DNA of 64,000 nucleotides from Sinomonas atrocyanea. GTDB lineage: Bacteria > Actinomycetota > Actinomycetes > Actinomycetales > Micrococcaceae. Shown in pieces: positions 18,705 through 31,919 of this stretch (within the stretch, counting starts at the first letter, position 1; the number at the start of each line of letters is the position of its first letter). The DNA is taken from positions 1-64,000 of the forward strand of contig NZ_JAUSRH010000016.1 of NCBI RefSeq assembly GCF_030811715.1, given 5' to 3'. Under the pieces are notes generated by a model. It saw only the letters and a program-made list of their open reading frames with translations, was not told the DNA's origin and did not search any database. The position numbers and the translations under genes are program-made.

Positions 18705-19949
18705 TCAGGCTCCGAGGGCCGTGAGGCCCGGGAGCTCCTTGCCCTCGAGGTACTCGAGGCTCGCGCCGCCGCCGGTCGAGATGTGTCCGAACTGGGCGTC
18801 GTCGAAGCCGAGCGTGCGGACCGCGGCGGCGGAGTCGCCGCCGCCGACGACGGTCAGGGCGCCGGCCGCGGTCGCGTCGACGAGGCCCTGCGCGACGGCC
18901 TTGGTCCCGGCAGCGAAGGCCGGGAACTCGAACACGCCCATCGGGCCGTTCCAGAACACGGTCTTGGCCCCGGCGATCTCCTTGGCGAACGCCGCGGCGG
19001 TGTCGGGTCCGATGTCGAGGCCGATGCCGGCGGCTCCGAAGGACGTGCCCTCGATGGCGTCGGCCGCGGCGACCTCGTGGTCGGCGTCGGCCCCGAACTT
19101 CGAGGCGACAACGACATCGGTCGGGAGGACGAACTCAGTGCCGGCTGCCGCGGCGCGGGCGAGGTAGTCCTGCACGGTGGCGATCTGGTCCTGTTCGAGC
19201 AGGCTCCCACCGACCTTGTGCCCCTGGGCCGCGAGGAAGGTGAAGAGCATGCCGCCGCCAACCAGGAGCTTGTCCGCCTTGCCGATGAGGTTGGCGATGA
19301 CCGCGAGCTTGTCCGAGACCTTCGATCCGCCCAGGACCACGACGTAGGGACGCTCGGCGCCGTCGGTGAGGCGGCGGAGCACCTCGACCTCCGTCCGGAC
19401 GAGCTCGCCGAGGTAGGCGGGCAGGACGGCCGCGATGTCGTACACCGAGGCGTGCTTGCGGTGCACGGCGCCGAACGCGTCGTCCACATAGGCGCCGCGC
19501 TCGCCCGTGAGGGAGGCGAGCTCGCGGGCGAAGGCGGTCCGCTCGGCGTCGTCCTTGCTCGTCTCGCGCGCGTCGAAGCGGACGTTCTCGAGGACGAGCA
19601 CCTGTCCGTCCTCGAGCGAGGCGGCGAGGGCCTTGGCGCTGTCCCCGACCGTGTCCTCCGCGCGCAGCACGGTGACGCCGGCGGGCGCGGCGAGCTCCGC
19701 GAGGCGGTCAGCGGCGGGCTTGATCGTGTACTTGGGGTCCGGGGCGCCCTTGGGCCGGCCGAGATGGGCCATCACCAGGACGCGGGCGCCGGCTTCGGCG
19801 AGCTTCTGGATCACGGGCAGGGAGGCGCGGACGCGTCCGTCGTCGGTGACGGTGGAACCGTCGAGCGGCACGTTCAGATCCGAACGGACCAGAACGTGCC
19901 GCCCACGGACACCATCGGCGAGCAGGTCGTCGAGAGTGCGTGCAGTCAT
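18705..19949 (-). CDS. pgk: Phosphoglycerate kinase
   Basis: A 414-residue two-domain kinase producing ATP and 3-phosphoglycerate in glycolysis. The N-domain motif [11 protein letters not shown] (21-31) and basic patch MAHLGRPKG bind the triose phosphate; the C-domain nucleotide site shows [12 protein letters not shown]-like [11 protein letters not shown] and GGGDSAAAV. There is no ribosome binding site before the ATG at 19949; instead TAGCCT ends 6 nt upstream, so the transcript is probably leaderless and separate from gap. Confidence 0.96.
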   Translation of the reverse strand: MTARTLDDLLADGVRGRHVLVRSDLNVPLDGSTVTDDGRVRASLPVIQKLAEAGARVLVMAHLGRPKGAPDPKYTIKPAADRLAELAAPAGVTVLRAEDTVGDSAKALAASLEDGQVLVLENVRFDARETSKDDAERTAFARELASLTGERGAYVDDAFGAVHRKHASVYDIAAVLPAYLGELVRTEVEVLRRLTDGAERPYVVVLGGSKVSDKLAVIANLIGKADKLLVGGGMLFTFLAAQGHKVGGSLLEQDQIATVQDYLARAAAAGTEFVLPTDVVVASKFGADADHEVAAADAIEGTSFGAAGIGLDIGPDTAAAFAKEIAGAKTVFWNGPMGVFEFPAFAAGTKAVAQGLVDATAAGALTVVGGGDSAAAVRTLGFDDAQFGHISTGGGASLEYLEGKELPGLTALGA

Positions 19950-19955
19950 GGACTC

Positions 19956-19961
19956 AGGCTA
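19956..19961 (-). promoter_or_regulatory. -10 element TAGCCT of pgk
   Basis: TAGCCT ends 6 nt before the pgk ATG (19949) on the minus strand, inside the 41-bp gap after gap. This predicts a leaderless internal promoter for pgk-tpiA-secG. Confidence 0.55.
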
Positions 19962-19990
19962 TCCGAGTTCTTCGTGCGTTACGGCGCGGG

Positions 19991-21032
<1,042 letters not shown>

Positions 21033-21129
21033 CGCGAAGACTGCTCGAACTGTTAGACGGTCCCGCACGCCGTTGGGCAGAGATTTGCACAGGGAAAGGC
21101 CGACAGCCCAAGTCTCCATTGTCATGGCT

Positions 21130-21150
21130 GAAAGGCCGCACGGGCCTTTC
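21130..21150 (-). terminator. Weak hairpin in the sod-gap intergenic region
   Basis: An 8-bp perfect stem (21130-21137 with 21143-21150) and 5-nt loop, just downstream of the stronger sod terminator. It may add to termination of sod transcripts. Confidence 0.45.
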
Positions 21151-21167
21151 CGTTTCCCCATCCTACG

Positions 21168-21205
21168 GCGAAAGGGCCCGTCCGGGAACAGACGGACCCT
21201 TTCGC
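21168..21205 (-). terminator. Terminator hairpin downstream of sod
   Basis: A 15-bp inverted repeat with one mismatch (21168-21182 with 21191-21205) and an 8-nt loop, 35 bp after the sod stop. Confidence 0.78.
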
Positions 21206-21239
21206 ACTGAAAGTCACAAAATGTGACGCAGGTCTCCGA

Positions 21240-21863
21240 TCAGGAGAAGGTGACGAGGCCCTTGGCGCCCGAGCGGGCGGCCTCGAAGCGGCGGGCCACA
21301 TCGGCCCAGTTGACGATGTTCCAGAAGGCCTTGACGTAGTCCGCCTTGACGTTCTGGTAGTCGAGGTAGAAGGCGTGCTCCCACATGTCCAGCTGGAGGA
21401 GCGGCGTCGTCGCGACCGGCACGCCGTTCTGCTGGTCGTACATCTGCTCGATGACCAGGTTCCCGCCGAGGGGCTCGTACGCGAGGATGGCCCAGCCGGA
21501 ACCCTGGATGGTCGTGGCGGCGGCCGTGAAGTGGCCGCGGAAGGCGTCGAAGGAGCCGAAGTACTCGTCGACCGCGGAAGCCAGCTCGCCCTCGGGCTTG
21601 TCGCCGCCGTCCGGGGAGAGGTTGTTCCAGAAGATCGAGTGGTTGAGGTGGCCGCCGAGGTTGAACTGGAGGTCCTTCGAGAGCTTGGCAGCGGCCGCGC
21701 CGTCGCCGTTGGACCGCGCCTCGGCCATCTTCTCGAGGGCGGTGTTGGCGCCGGCGACGTAGGCCGCGTGGTGCTTGTCGTGGTGGAGCTCCATGATCCG
21801 GGCCGAGATGTGCGGCTCGAGGGCGGCGTAGTCGTACGGGAGCTCGGGCAGTACGTAGGTCAC
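21240..21863 (-). CDS. sodA: Superoxide dismutase (Mn/Fe family)
   Basis: A 207-residue cytosolic superoxide dismutase. Metal ligands are H27 (LHHDKHH), H75 (GHLNHSIFW), D159 and H163 ([14 protein letters not shown]). The sequence around GSGWAIL and the MYDQQNG region fits the Mn or cambialistic actinobacterial type; the metal cannot be assigned with certainty. The GTG at 21863 was chosen because GGAGG (21869-21873) lies 5 nt upstream and family proteins begin at this point. A TAGGAT at 21928-21933 (minus) is a plausible -10, giving a leader near 58 nt. Confidence 0.95.
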   Translation of the reverse strand: MTYVLPELPYDYAALEPHISARIMELHHDKHHAAYVAGANTALEKMAEARSNGDGAAAAKLSKDLQFNLGGHLNHSIFWNNLSPDGGDKPEGELASAVDEYFGSFDAFRGHFTAAATTIQGSGWAILAYEPLGGNLVIEQMYDQQNGVPVATTPLLQLDMWEHAFYLDYQNVKADYVKAFWNIVNWADVARRFEAARSGAKGLVTFS

Positions 21864-21927
21864 AACATCCTCCATCGGTTGGCTCCCCGCACGCGCTGGT
21901 CGCGGCGCGCGGGCTGGTGACGGCTCC

Positions 21928-21933
21928 ATCCTA
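21928..21933 (-). promoter_or_regulatory. Probable -10 element TAGGAT of sod
   Basis: TAGGAT lies 64 nt upstream of the sod GTG on the minus strand, in the 124-bp gap after whiA ends at 21988. The -35 region is not recognisable. Confidence 0.4.
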
Positions 21934-21987
21934 AGCAGATGCGCCGGATGGGATACCGATCATTGCGGTACCCGCGCCCGGCGCCGG

Positions 21988-22968
21988 TCAACCGTCGAGC
22001 ATCTCCGGCGTCACATTGGCCTCGGTTCCGGGGACCCCCTCCTCGGCGGCCTTCTTGTCCGCCATGGCCAGGAGCCGCCGGATCCGGCCCGCGATCGCGT
22101 CCTTCGTCATGGGCGGGTCGGCGAGCCGGCCCAGCTCGTCGAGGCTCGCCTGCTTGTGGGCGACCCGGAGCTCGCCGGCGTAGCGCAGGTGCTCCGGGAC
22201 GTCGGTGCCGAGGATCTCCAGGGCGCGCTCGACGCGGGCCCCGGCGGCCACGGCTGCCTGGGCCGACCGGCGCAGGTTGGCGTCGTCGAAGTTGGCCAGC
22301 CGGTTCGCGGTCGCGCGGACCTCCTTGCGCATGCGCCGCTCCTCCCACGCCATGAGCGCGTCGTGGGCGCCCATGCGCGTCAGCAGCGCGGCGATGGCGT
22401 CGCCGTCACGCACGACGACGCGGTCCACCCCCCGCACCTCGCGCGCCTTGGCGGCGATCCCCAGCCGGCGGGCGGCGCCCACGAGGGCGAGCGCGGCCTC
22501 CGGGCCCGGGCAGGTCACCTCGAGCGAGCTCGAGCGGCCGGGCTCGGTCAGCGACCCGTGCGCGAGGAAGGCCCCGCGCCAGACCGCCTCCGCGTCCGCG
22601 GCGGAGCCGTTGACGACAGTGGAGGGCAGGCCCCGGACGGGGCGCCCGCGGTTGTCGAGCAGCCCGGTCTGGCGGGCGAGGGCCTCGCCGTCGCGCACCA
22701 CGCGCACCACGTACCGGCTCCCCCGCCGGAGCCCGCCGCCGGAGACCACGATGATCTCGCTGGGGTGCCCGTAGACCTCGGCGATGGCGGCCCGGAGCCG
22801 GCGGGCCGTCGCGGCGAGGTCCACCTCGGCCTCGATGACGATCCGCCCCGAGATGATGTGGAGCCCGCCGGCGAACCGCAGCATGGCGGAGACCTCCGCC
22901 TTGCGCTCGGAGGACTTCTTCACCGTCAGCCGCGACAGCTCGTCCTTGACGCTCTGGGTCAATGCCAT
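21988..22968 (-). CDS. whiA: DNA-binding protein WhiA
   Basis: A 326-residue WhiA, a Gram-positive DNA-binding protein tied to sporulation or cell division control. The N-terminal part is a degenerate LAGLIDADG homing-endonuclease fold (for example [20 protein letters not shown]) and the C-terminal part is a helix-turn-helix with [23 protein letters not shown]-type sequence, seen here as [20 protein letters not shown]. The ATG at 22968 has GGAAGG 6 nt upstream; upstream in-frame codons fall in a Gly/Arg-rich shadow. It ends the conserved uvrC-rapZ-yvcK-whiA cluster. Confidence 0.95.
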   Translation of the reverse strand: MALTQSVKDELSRLTVKKSSERKAEVSAMLRFAGGLHIISGRIVIEAEVDLAATARRLRAAIAEVYGHPSEIIVVSGGGLRRGSRYVVRVVRDGEALARQTGLLDNRGRPVRGLPSTVVNGSAADAEAVWRGAFLAHGSLTEPGRSSSLEVTCPGPEAALALVGAARRLGIAAKAREVRGVDRVVVRDGDAIAALLTRMGAHDALMAWEERRMRKEVRATANRLANFDDANLRRSAQAAVAAGARVERALEILGTDVPEHLRYAGELRVAHKQASLDELGRLADPPMTKDAIAGRIRRLLAMADKKAAEEGVPGTEANVTPEMLDG

Positions 22969-23011
22969 GGCTGTCCTTCCTGCTCCCGCGGCGTCCGCAC
23001 CGGACCCACGC

Positions 23012-24058
23012 TCAACGGCCTGCCGCGGGGGTCCCGCCCCCGGTGAAGACCTCATGGTACGCACCGGCCAGCCGGAGCGCGTCGTGCACCGGCCGTCGGC
23101 CGGAGGACCTCACTCTATCGAAGAGGACCTGCGCTCCGAGCTCGGCGGCGACCCGTTCGAACTCCGCGCGATCCGCCACCGACGCATGGTCCGCGATCAC
23201 CGCATCCACCCGGAACCCCGGTGCGACCCGCTGGATCGCGCGGAGGTGGTCGGCCGCGCTCATGCCCGTGGTCTCCTTGGTGTCGACCGCGAGGTTCATC
23301 GTCAGGCAGCGGCGGGCCGGGGTGTCGACGAGGGCCTGGCGCAGCTGCGGCAGGAGCAGGTGCGGCAGCACCGAGGTGTACCAGGAGCCGGGGCCGAGCA
23401 CGACCCAGTCGGCGAGTTCGATCGCGCTGAGGGTCTCGGGGCACGCGGGGGCGTCGTCCGGCTCGAGCCGGACGTCCTCGAGGCGGCCGGCCACCGCGCA
23501 CGCGGCCTGCCCGCGGATGGTCTCCACCCGCGCGGGGCCGCCGTGGGCGCCGCCGCCGGTGACCACGACGTCGCCCTCGATGGTGAGGGGAACGCGGGAC
23601 ATCGGCAGCACCTGGCCGCGCGCGCCGAGCAGGGCGCCGGCCCAGCGCAGGCCGTCGACGACGTCCCCCAGCAGCTCCCACAGGGTGACGATGAGCAGAT
23701 TGCCCATCGCATGGTTGTCGAGGCCGCTCGTGCCGGCCGGGGAGCGGAACCGGTGCTGCATGACGTCGCGCCACGTCCTCCCCCAGTCGGTGTCGTCGCA
23801 CAGCGCGGCCAGGGCCATCCGGAGGTCGCCGGGCGGGAGGACGCCGAAGTCGGCCCGGAGGCGGCCGGAGGAGCCGCCGTCGTCCGCGACGGTCACGACG
23901 GCGGTGAGCTCCGTGGTGAGCAGGCGCAGGGCGGACAGCGACGCGGCGAGGCCGTGGCCACCGCCGAGGGCGACGACGGCGGGACCCTTGGGCTTGCCGC
24001 CGTCGGTGCCCGCGCCCGGGCGGATGAGGGGCAGCGGCCCCGTGAAGAGCGTGCTCAC
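23012..24058 (-). CDS. yvcK: YvcK/CofD-fold gluconeogenesis factor
   Basis: A 348-residue member of the YvcK family, which binds UDP-sugars and is needed for cell shape or growth on gluconeogenic carbon in other Gram-positive bacteria. Motifs: [14 protein letters not shown] near the N-terminus, [13 protein letters not shown], the NHAMGNLLI segment, and [17 protein letters not shown]. The GTG at 24058 overlaps the rapZ stop (GTGA), indicating coupling. The role in this organism is inferred from the family. Confidence 0.93.
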   Translation of the reverse strand: MSTLFTGPLPLIRPGAGTDGGKPKGPAVVALGGGHGLAASLSALRLLTTELTAVVTVADDGGSSGRLRADFGVLPPGDLRMALAALCDDTDWGRTWRDVMQHRFRSPAGTSGLDNHAMGNLLIVTLWELLGDVVDGLRWAGALLGARGQVLPMSRVPLTIEGDVVVTGGGAHGGPARVETIRGQAACAVAGRLEDVRLEPDDAPACPETLSAIELADWVVLGPGSWYTSVLPHLLLPQLRQALVDTPARRCLTMNLAVDTKETTGMSAADHLRAIQRVAPGFRVDAVIADHASVADRAEFERVAAELGAQVLFDRVRSSGRRPVHDALRLAGAYHEVFTGGGTPAAGR

Positions 24059-24978
24059 TCGCGGCCGAGGTCCCGGTGCGCCGTGGTGACCGTGACCCGG
24101 GGCTGCTGGGCGAGCCGCTTGGAGATCTCCTCGGCGATCGCGACCGAGCGGTGCTTGCCGCCGGTGCAGCCGATCGCGATCGTGGCGTAGTGCTTGTTCT
24201 CGCGGCGGTAGCCGGCGAGGACGGGCTCGAGGGCGTTCACGTAGCGCTCCACGAACTCCTGGGCCCCGTTGGCCACGAGCACGTAGTCCCGCACGTCCGG
24301 GTCCAGGCCGGTGTGCGGGCGCAGCTGGGGCACCCAGTGCGGGTTGGGGAGGAAGCGCACATCGGCGACGAAGTTGGCGTCGGCCGGGAGGCCGTACTTG
24401 AAGCCGAAGCTCATGACGTTCAGCCGCACCGTCACGGGGCCCTTCTCGGAGAAGAGCTCCGTGATGGCCGTGGCGAGGCCGTGCACGTTGAAGTCCGAGG
24501 TGTCCAGGACGATCGTCGCGTGGTCCCTGAGCTCGCGCAGGAGGGTCCGCTCCTCCGCGATGCCGTCCGAGATGCGGCCGCCCTCCTGGAGGGGGTGGGG
24601 GCGGCGGCCCTGCTCGAACCGGCGGATGAGCACGTCGTCGCTCGCGTCGAGGAACAGCAGGCGGTACTCCGTGCCGCTCGAGGTGAGCTGGCCGAGCGCG
24701 TCGCGGATGTCGGCGAAGAGCGCCTTGCTGCGCACGTCCATGACGACCGCGAGCTTGGGGATGCGGTCCGGCGAGTGGCGGACGAGGTCGGATAGGGTGC
24801 CGAGCAGCTGCGGGGGGAGGTTCTCGACGACGTACCACCCGTGGTCCTCGAGGGCGTTCGCCGCGGTGCTGCGGCCGGCGCCGGACATCCCCGTGACGAT
24901 GAGCAGCTCGGACGCGGGCGGCCTGACCGGAGTCAGGTCTGTCTCGTGGCCGGCCTCGGCGGCGCTCGTCTCGGTCAT
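24055..24978 (-). CDS. rapZ: RNase adapter protein RapZ (YvcJ family)
   Basis: A 307-residue P-loop nucleotide-binding protein. Walker A is GMSGAGRST (near 30-38), Walker B region VVMDVRSK near 78, and the C-terminal domain ends with IGCTGGKHRSVAIAEEI. In E. coli RapZ directs decay of an amino-sugar sRNA; that sRNA is not known in actinobacteria, so the local role is unclear. The ATG has no ribosome binding site; TAGGCT ends 6 nt upstream, overlapping the uvrC stop region, so a leaderless transcript is likely. It is coupled to yvcK. Confidence 0.94.
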   Translation of the reverse strand: MTETSAAEAGHETDLTPVRPPASELLIVTGMSGAGRSTAANALEDHGWYVVENLPPQLLGTLSDLVRHSPDRIPKLAVVMDVRSKALFADIRDALGQLTSSGTEYRLLFLDASDDVLIRRFEQGRRPHPLQEGGRISDGIAEERTLLRELRDHATIVLDTSDFNVHGLATAITELFSEKGPVTVRLNVMSFGFKYGLPADANFVADVRFLPNPHWVPQLRPHTGLDPDVRDYVLVANGAQEFVERYVNALEPVLAGYRRENKHYATIAIGCTGGKHRSVAIAEEISKRLAQQPRVTVTTAHRDLGRE

Positions 24979-24984
24979 GGTGCC

Positions 24985-24990
24985 AGCCTA
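24985..24990 (-). promoter_or_regulatory. -10 element TAGGCT of rapZ
   Basis: TAGGCT ends 6 nt before the rapZ ATG at 24978 and lies only a few bases beyond the uvrC stop codon (24992-24994) on the minus strand. Confidence 0.5.
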
Positions 24991-24991
24991 G

Positions 24992-26920
24992 CTAAGACTC
25001 CACGATTTCGCCGGTGGCGTAGTTGACGGCGGGGGCTGGCTGCTCCACTCCGTGGAGCCGGGCGTGGATGGCCGCCGCGAGGGACGGGCCCACCCCGTTC
25101 ACGTCCGTGATCTCGGTCACCGACGCGGCCCGGAGCCGCTTGAGCGAGCCGAAGTGCGCCAGGACGGCCTTCTGACGGGCAGGGCCCAGCCCGGGGACCT
25201 CGTCGAGGAGGGACGCGGTCATCGACTTCGCGCGCCGCTGCCGGTGGAAGGTGATGGCGAAGCGGTGGGCCTCGTCGCGGATGCGCTGGAGCAGGTACAG
25301 GCCCTGTGAGGCGCGGGGCAGGATGACGGGGAAGTCGCCCTCGGGGAGCCAGACCTCCTCGAGCCGCTTGGCGAGGCCCACGACGCGGACCTCGTCTCCG
25401 ATGCCGAGCTCGGCGAGGGCCCGGACCGCGGCCGTCACCTGGGGCTGGCCGCCGTCCACCACGACGAGGTTCGGCGGGTAGGCGAACTTGCCGCTGTCCC
25501 GCTCCTCGACCGGCCGCTCGCGCTCGGCGAGGTAGTTGCGGAAGCGGCGCGTCAGGACGTCATGCATCGCCGCCGTGTCGTCGCGGGCCGCCTCGCCCGT
25601 GATCGTGAACTTGCGGTACTCGCTCTTCTTCGTGAGCCCGTCCTCGACCACGACCATCGAGGCCACGACGTTGGTGCCCTGGACGTGGGAGATGTCGAAG
25701 GACTCGATGCGCAGGGGCGGCTCGGGCAGCTCGAGCGCGTCCTGGAGCTCCTGCAGGGCGAGGGAGCGGGTCGTGATGTCCCCCGCGCGGCGGCTCTTGT
25801 GCAGCCGCAGGGCCTGGACCGCGTTCTCGTGCACGGTCTTGAGCAGGGCGGCCTTGTCGCCCCGCTGCGGCACCCGCAGCTCGACCCGCGCGCCGCGCAG
25901 GCCGGTGAGCCAGATGCCGAGCTCGTCGGCATCCTCCGGCAGGACCGGGACGAGCACCTCGCGCGGGAGCCGCCCGTTCGTCTCCTCCTGGTCGCCGTAG
26001 ACCTGCTGGAGCAGGTGGCCCACGAGCGCCTCGGGCGTCGTGTCCTCAACCTTCTCCACGATCCACCCGCGCTGGCCGCGGATGCGCCCGCCCCGGACGT
26101 GGAACACCTGCACGGCGGCCTCGAGCTCGTCCTCCTCGACGGCGAAGACGTCCGCGTCGGTCTCTTCGGAGAGCACCACCGCGTTGCGTTCGAAGACCTT
26201 CCGCATGGCCACGATGTCGTCCCGCAGCCGCGCGGCGTTCTCGTAGTCGAGGTCGGAGACGGCGTCCGCCATCTTGCGCTCAAGCTGGGTGATGAAGCGC
26301 TTGGCCTCGCCGCCCATGAAGGCGCAGAAGTCGTCGGCGAGGGCGCGGTGGTCCTCCTCGCTGATGCGGCCCACGCACGGGGCCGAGCACTTGTCGATGT
26401 AGCCGAGCAGGCACGGGCGCCCGCTCTGCTCGGCGCGCCGGAACACTCCGGCGCTGCACGAGCGGACCGGGAAGACGCGCAGGAGGGTGTCCATGGTCTC
26501 GCGGATGGCCCCGGCCGTGTAGGGCCCGAAGTAGCGGGTGCCCTTGCGCCGCTCGCCGCGCATGACCATGACGCGGGGGTACTTCTCCCCCATCGTGACG
26601 GCGAGGTAGGGGTAGGTCTTGTCGTCGCGGAAGGCGAGGTTGTAGCGCGGCCTGAACTCCTTGATCCAGGTGTACTCGAGCTGGAGGGCCTCGAGCTCGC
26701 TCCCGACCACGGTCCACTCGACACTCGCGGCCGTGTGGACCATCGCGTACGTCTTGGGCAGGAGCGTCGCCGGCCGCGCGAAGTAGGACGTGAGCCGCTG
26801 GCGGAGGTTCTTGGCCTTGCCGACATAGATGACCCGCCCGTGCGGGTCCCGGAAGCGGTAGACGCCAGGGTCGGTCGGGATCTCGCCGGTCCTGGGCCGG
26901 TAGCTCGCTGGATCTGCCAC
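24992..26920 (-). CDS. uvrC: Excinuclease ABC subunit C
   Basis: A 642-residue UvrC, the dual-incision nuclease of nucleotide excision repair. The GIY-YIG nuclease begins at GVYRF (19-23) and YVGKAKNLR (32-40). A cysteine-rich patch follows ([23 protein letters not shown]). A UVR domain for UvrB contact lies near 200-240, the RNase H-like second nuclease in the C-terminal half ([23 protein letters not shown]), and two helix-hairpin-helix motifs at the end. The start is GTG at 26920 without ribosome binding site; TAGACT ends 6 nt upstream. Confidence 0.97.
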   Translation of the reverse strand: MADPASYRPRTGEIPTDPGVYRFRDPHGRVIYVGKAKNLRQRLTSYFARPATLLPKTYAMVHTAASVEWTVVGSELEALQLEYTWIKEFRPRYNLAFRDDKTYPYLAVTMGEKYPRVMVMRGERRKGTRYFGPYTAGAIRETMDTLLRVFPVRSCSAGVFRRAEQSGRPCLLGYIDKCSAPCVGRISEEDHRALADDFCAFMGGEAKRFITQLERKMADAVSDLDYENAARLRDDIVAMRKVFERNAVVLSEETDADVFAVEEDELEAAVQVFHVRGGRIRGQRGWIVEKVEDTTPEALVGHLLQQVYGDQEETNGRLPREVLVPVLPEDADELGIWLTGLRGARVELRVPQRGDKAALLKTVHENAVQALRLHKSRRAGDITTRSLALQELQDALELPEPPLRIESFDISHVQGTNVVASMVVVEDGLTKKSEYRKFTITGEAARDDTAAMHDVLTRRFRNYLAERERPVEERDSGKFAYPPNLVVVDGGQPQVTAAVRALAELGIGDEVRVVGLAKRLEEVWLPEGDFPVILPRASQGLYLLQRIRDEAHRFAITFHRQRRAKSMTASLLDEVPGLGPARQKAVLAHFGSLKRLRAASVTEITDVNGVGPSLAAAIHARLHGVEQPAPAVNYATGEIVES

Positions 26921-26926
26921 CGCTCC

Positions 26927-26932
26927 AGTCTA
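26927..26932 (-). promoter_or_regulatory. -10 element TAGACT of uvrC
   Basis: TAGACT ends 6 nt before the uvrC GTG on the minus strand. Neither a LexA-like box nor a TGTC core at the damage-promoter spacing is present, unlike uvrA and uvrB. Confidence 0.55.
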
Positions 26933-26987
26933 GGAGAGTCGGCGGGTCCTCCCGTGCGCGCGGCCCGCCGTGCGGCCCCCCGCGCGG

Positions 26988-27653
26988 CTAGTGCGAGGGC
27001 GGCTTGTTGTAGCCGGCCGCGCGCTCCTGCCCGCTGAGGGCGGCGATGGCGTCCATGATCCGGTCGGTCGCCTCGCGGCGCAGCGGGAGCGAGTGGTCCG
27101 GCCCGGTCTTGTCGAACCACAGCGGCTCGCCGACGCGCATCTCGAAGTGCTGCGGCCGGATCGCGTTCCTGCCCGCCGGCTGGAGGTTCTCCGTCCCGAC
27201 GAGCCCGACCGGGACCACGGGCGCGCCGGTCGTGAGCGCGAGCCAGCCGACGCCGGTCCGGCCGCGGTAGAGCAGGCCGTCGCGGGAGCGTGTGCCCTCG
27301 GGGTAGATGCCGATCGCCTCGCCCTGGTCGAGGATGTCGAGCAGCGTCTTGAGCGCGGCCACGCTCGCCGCCTGCTCGCCGCGCTCCACGGGGATGGACC
27401 CCACGCCCTCGAAGAAGGCCTTCATGAGCTTGCCCTTGACGCCCTTGCCCGTGAAATACTCGGCCTTCGCGAAGAACGCGACGCCGCGGGGCATGAGCGC
27501 CTGGATGATGACGGAGTCGAGGAACGAGAGGTGGTTGGAGGCCACGATGAAGGGGCCGCTCTCGGGCACGTTCTCCAGCCCCGTCACAGTGGGACGGCAG
27601 AGGCCGCCGATGAGGCCCCGGATGCTCTGCCGGGTCATGGAGTAGATCAGCAC
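26988..27653 (-). CDS. plsC: 1-acylglycerol-3-phosphate O-acyltransferase (PlsC family)
   Basis: A 221-residue membrane-associated acyltransferase of phospholipid synthesis. The catalytic HX4D box is H41-LSFL-D46 and the phosphate-binding EGTRS begins at E119, in the family order. The GTG at 27653 is supported by GGAGG at 27661-27665, 7 nt upstream; an ATG at 27638 has no such site. Its start lies 4 bp upstream of the stop of the HAD gene with overlap, so both are read together. Acyl donor and acceptor preference are not readable from sequence. Confidence 0.9.
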   Translation of the reverse strand: MLIYSMTRQSIRGLIGGLCRPTVTGLENVPESGPFIVASNHLSFLDSVIIQALMPRGVAFFAKAEYFTGKGVKGKLMKAFFEGVGSIPVERGEQAASVAALKTLLDILDQGEAIGIYPEGTRSRDGLLYRGRTGVGWLALTTGAPVVPVGLVGTENLQPAGRNAIRPQHFEMRVGEPLWFDKTGPDHSLPLRREATDRIMDAIAALSGQERAAGYNKPPSH

Positions 27654-28363
27654 GCGGCGGCCTCCGGTGCACGGTGGAGCACGACGTCGATCGCCCGCCC
27701 GAGCTCGTCGGCGTCGCCGACCGCGGCGGCGAGGTCGAGGGACGCGAATTCGCCCTCGGGCGCGAAGCCCCACCGGACTCCGATGCACGGCAGCCCGTTC
27801 GCGGCGGCGCCCGCGGCGTCGTGCCGCCGGTCGCCGATCATGACCGAGCGCTCTGCGCGGCCGTGATTCGTCTCGAGGGCGGCACGGACCATCCCCGCCT
27901 TCCCATCCGGAGCGGGCGGAAGCGTCTCGTCGTCGGGCGCTCCGTGGATGCTGTGGAAGTGGACGTCGAGGCCGTGGGCGCGCAGGAGGCGCTCGGCGAG
28001 GTTCTGCGGCTTCTGGGTGGCGACGGCTAGGTGCACCCCCTCGGCCCGCAGGCGGCCGAGCAACTCGGGGATGCCGGGATACGGCCTGCTCTCGGCCATC
28101 CCGTGCGAGATGTAGCGCTGCCGGTAGGTGTGGACCACCGCCGAGAGCGTCTCCTCGGGCACGTCCGCGAGCCGGTGCAGGGATTCCAGGAGCGGCGGGC
28201 CCACCATGCTGGAGAGCGTCTCGCTGTCGGGGACGGGCAGCCCGTGGGCCTGCAGGGCGAAGGCGATGCCGCCGGTGATGCTCCCCGCCGGGTCGATGAG
28301 GGTTCCGTCCAGATCGAAGATCGCAAGCGCGGGGCTGTCAGTCACCGGGACAGTCTCGCACAT
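27647..28363 (-). CDS. HAD-superfamily hydrolase, phosphoglycolate phosphatase-like
   Basis: A 238-residue HAD phosphatase. Motif I is IFDLDGTLID near residue 15, motif II VATQKPQNL near 110, and motif IV MIGDRRHDA near 170, with the helical cap between I and II as in Gph/PpaX proteins. The substrate is uncertain: phosphoglycolate, pyrophosphate and nucleotides are all possible. The start is uncertain between ATG 28363 and GTG 28345; neither has a strong ribosome binding site. It overlaps the acyltransferase gene downstream. Confidence 0.85.
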   Translation of the reverse strand: MCETVPVTDSPALAIFDLDGTLIDPAGSITGGIAFALQAHGLPVPDSETLSSMVGPPLLESLHRLADVPEETLSAVVHTYRQRYISHGMAESRPYPGIPELLGRLRAEGVHLAVATQKPQNLAERLLRAHGLDVHFHSIHGAPDDETLPPAPDGKAGMVRAALETNHGRAERSVMIGDRRHDAAGAAANGLPCIGVRWGFAPEGEFASLDLAAAVGDADELGRAIDVVLHRAPEAAAC

Positions 28364-28403
28364 CGCCCGCGCCGGACCGAAACGGACACGGCCATGGCAT
28401 GAA

Positions 28404-28439
28404 CGCCGCGGCATGGAACCGAGGATCCATGCCGCGGCG
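28404..28439 (-). terminator. Terminator hairpin downstream of uvrA
   Basis: A 14-bp perfect inverted repeat (28404-28417 with 28426-28439) with an 8-nt loop, 20 bp after the uvrA stop and before the HAD gene. Confidence 0.8.
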
Positions 28440-28459
28440 CTCATGTTCGACGGGTGCGG

Positions 28460-31429
<2,970 letters not shown>

Positions 31430-31435
31430 CTGACT

Positions 31436-31441
31436 ATGCTA
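31436..31441 (-). promoter_or_regulatory. -10 element TAGCAT of uvrA
   Basis: TAGCAT ends 6 nt before the uvrA GTG, predicting a leaderless transcript. The LexA-like box lies 17 bp further upstream. Confidence 0.6.
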
Positions 31442-31458
31442 GTGGACAGGATCGAAAT

Positions 31459-31474
31459 TCGAAAATGTCTTCGA
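31459..31474. promoter_or_regulatory. LexA (SOS) box upstream of uvrA
   Basis: TCGAAAATGTCTTCGA matches the actinobacterial LexA consensus TCGAAC-N4-GTTCGA at 10 of 12 specified positions, missing only the innermost base of each half. It covers the -35 position of the uvrA promoter, where a bound repressor would block polymerase. An overlapping TCGAAATTCGA (31452-31462) may be a secondary half-site pair. Confidence 0.72.
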
Positions 31475-31487
31475 TGTGAGCTTGGGC

Positions 31488-31883
31488 TCACCCGGCCTGC
31501 GGGCGGTCCCTGGTGCCGTAGGCCGCGGTGACGAGGGTGACAGCCTCCTCGAGCGAGCAGCCCCGTGCCGCCGCGGTGCGCACGAACGCCGCCGCAGCCG
31601 CCGCGAGGTCCTCGTCCCGCTGGCCCCGGGGGGCCACCGTGGTGCCGGCCCGCCCGGCTGTCTCGAGGACGCCGGCCTCCTCGAGCTCGCGGTAGGCGCG
31701 CGCCACGGTGTGCGGCGCAACCCCGAGCTCGCCCGCGAGCGCGCGCACCGACGGCAGCTTCGTGCCGACCCCCAGGCCCCCCTCCTCCACGAGCCCCAGG
31801 ATGTGCCGCCGGAGCTGCTCGAAGAGCGGAACGGCCAGCTCCGCGTTGGGGCGCCACCGCCCCGGGAAATCACCCTTTGCCAT
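31488..31883 (-). CDS. GntR-family transcriptional regulator (YtrA-like)
   Basis: A 131-residue protein with a GntR winged helix (residues about 12-80: PLFEQLRRHIL, KLPSVRALAGELGVAPHTVARAYRELEEAGV) and only a short helical tail, as in the YtrA subfamily that typically represses its own operon or a neighbour. There is no effector domain. The ATG has no ribosome binding site; TACGCT ends 6 nt upstream. It is divergent from a metallo-hydrolase gene with only 36 bp between the two start codons, so both promoters interlock. Confidence 0.88.
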   Translation of the reverse strand: MAKGDFPGRWRPNAELAVPLFEQLRRHILGLVEEGGLGVGTKLPSVRALAGELGVAPHTVARAYRELEEAGVLETAGRAGTTVAPRGQRDEDLAAAAAAFVRTAAARGCSLEEAVTLVTAAYGTRDRPQAG

Positions 31884-31889
31884 TGGCCC

Positions 31890-31912
31890 AGCGTAGCGAA
31901 GCCGCCTAGGGT
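31890..31912. promoter_or_regulatory. Interlocked divergent leaderless promoters
   Basis: TACGCT (minus, 31890-31895) ends 6 nt before the GntR ATG and TAGGGT (plus, 31907-31912) ends 7 nt before the metallo-hydrolase ATG. The two -10 elements are 11 bp apart, so each -35 region falls at or beyond the other gene's start and the two polymerases would compete. Confidence 0.55.
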
Positions 31913-31919
31913 GGCGTCC

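Noticed and set aside
21043-21055. TCGAAC half-site upstream of gap as a LexA box
   Set aside because: Only one half matches; the other half reads TTAGAC rather than GTTCGA.
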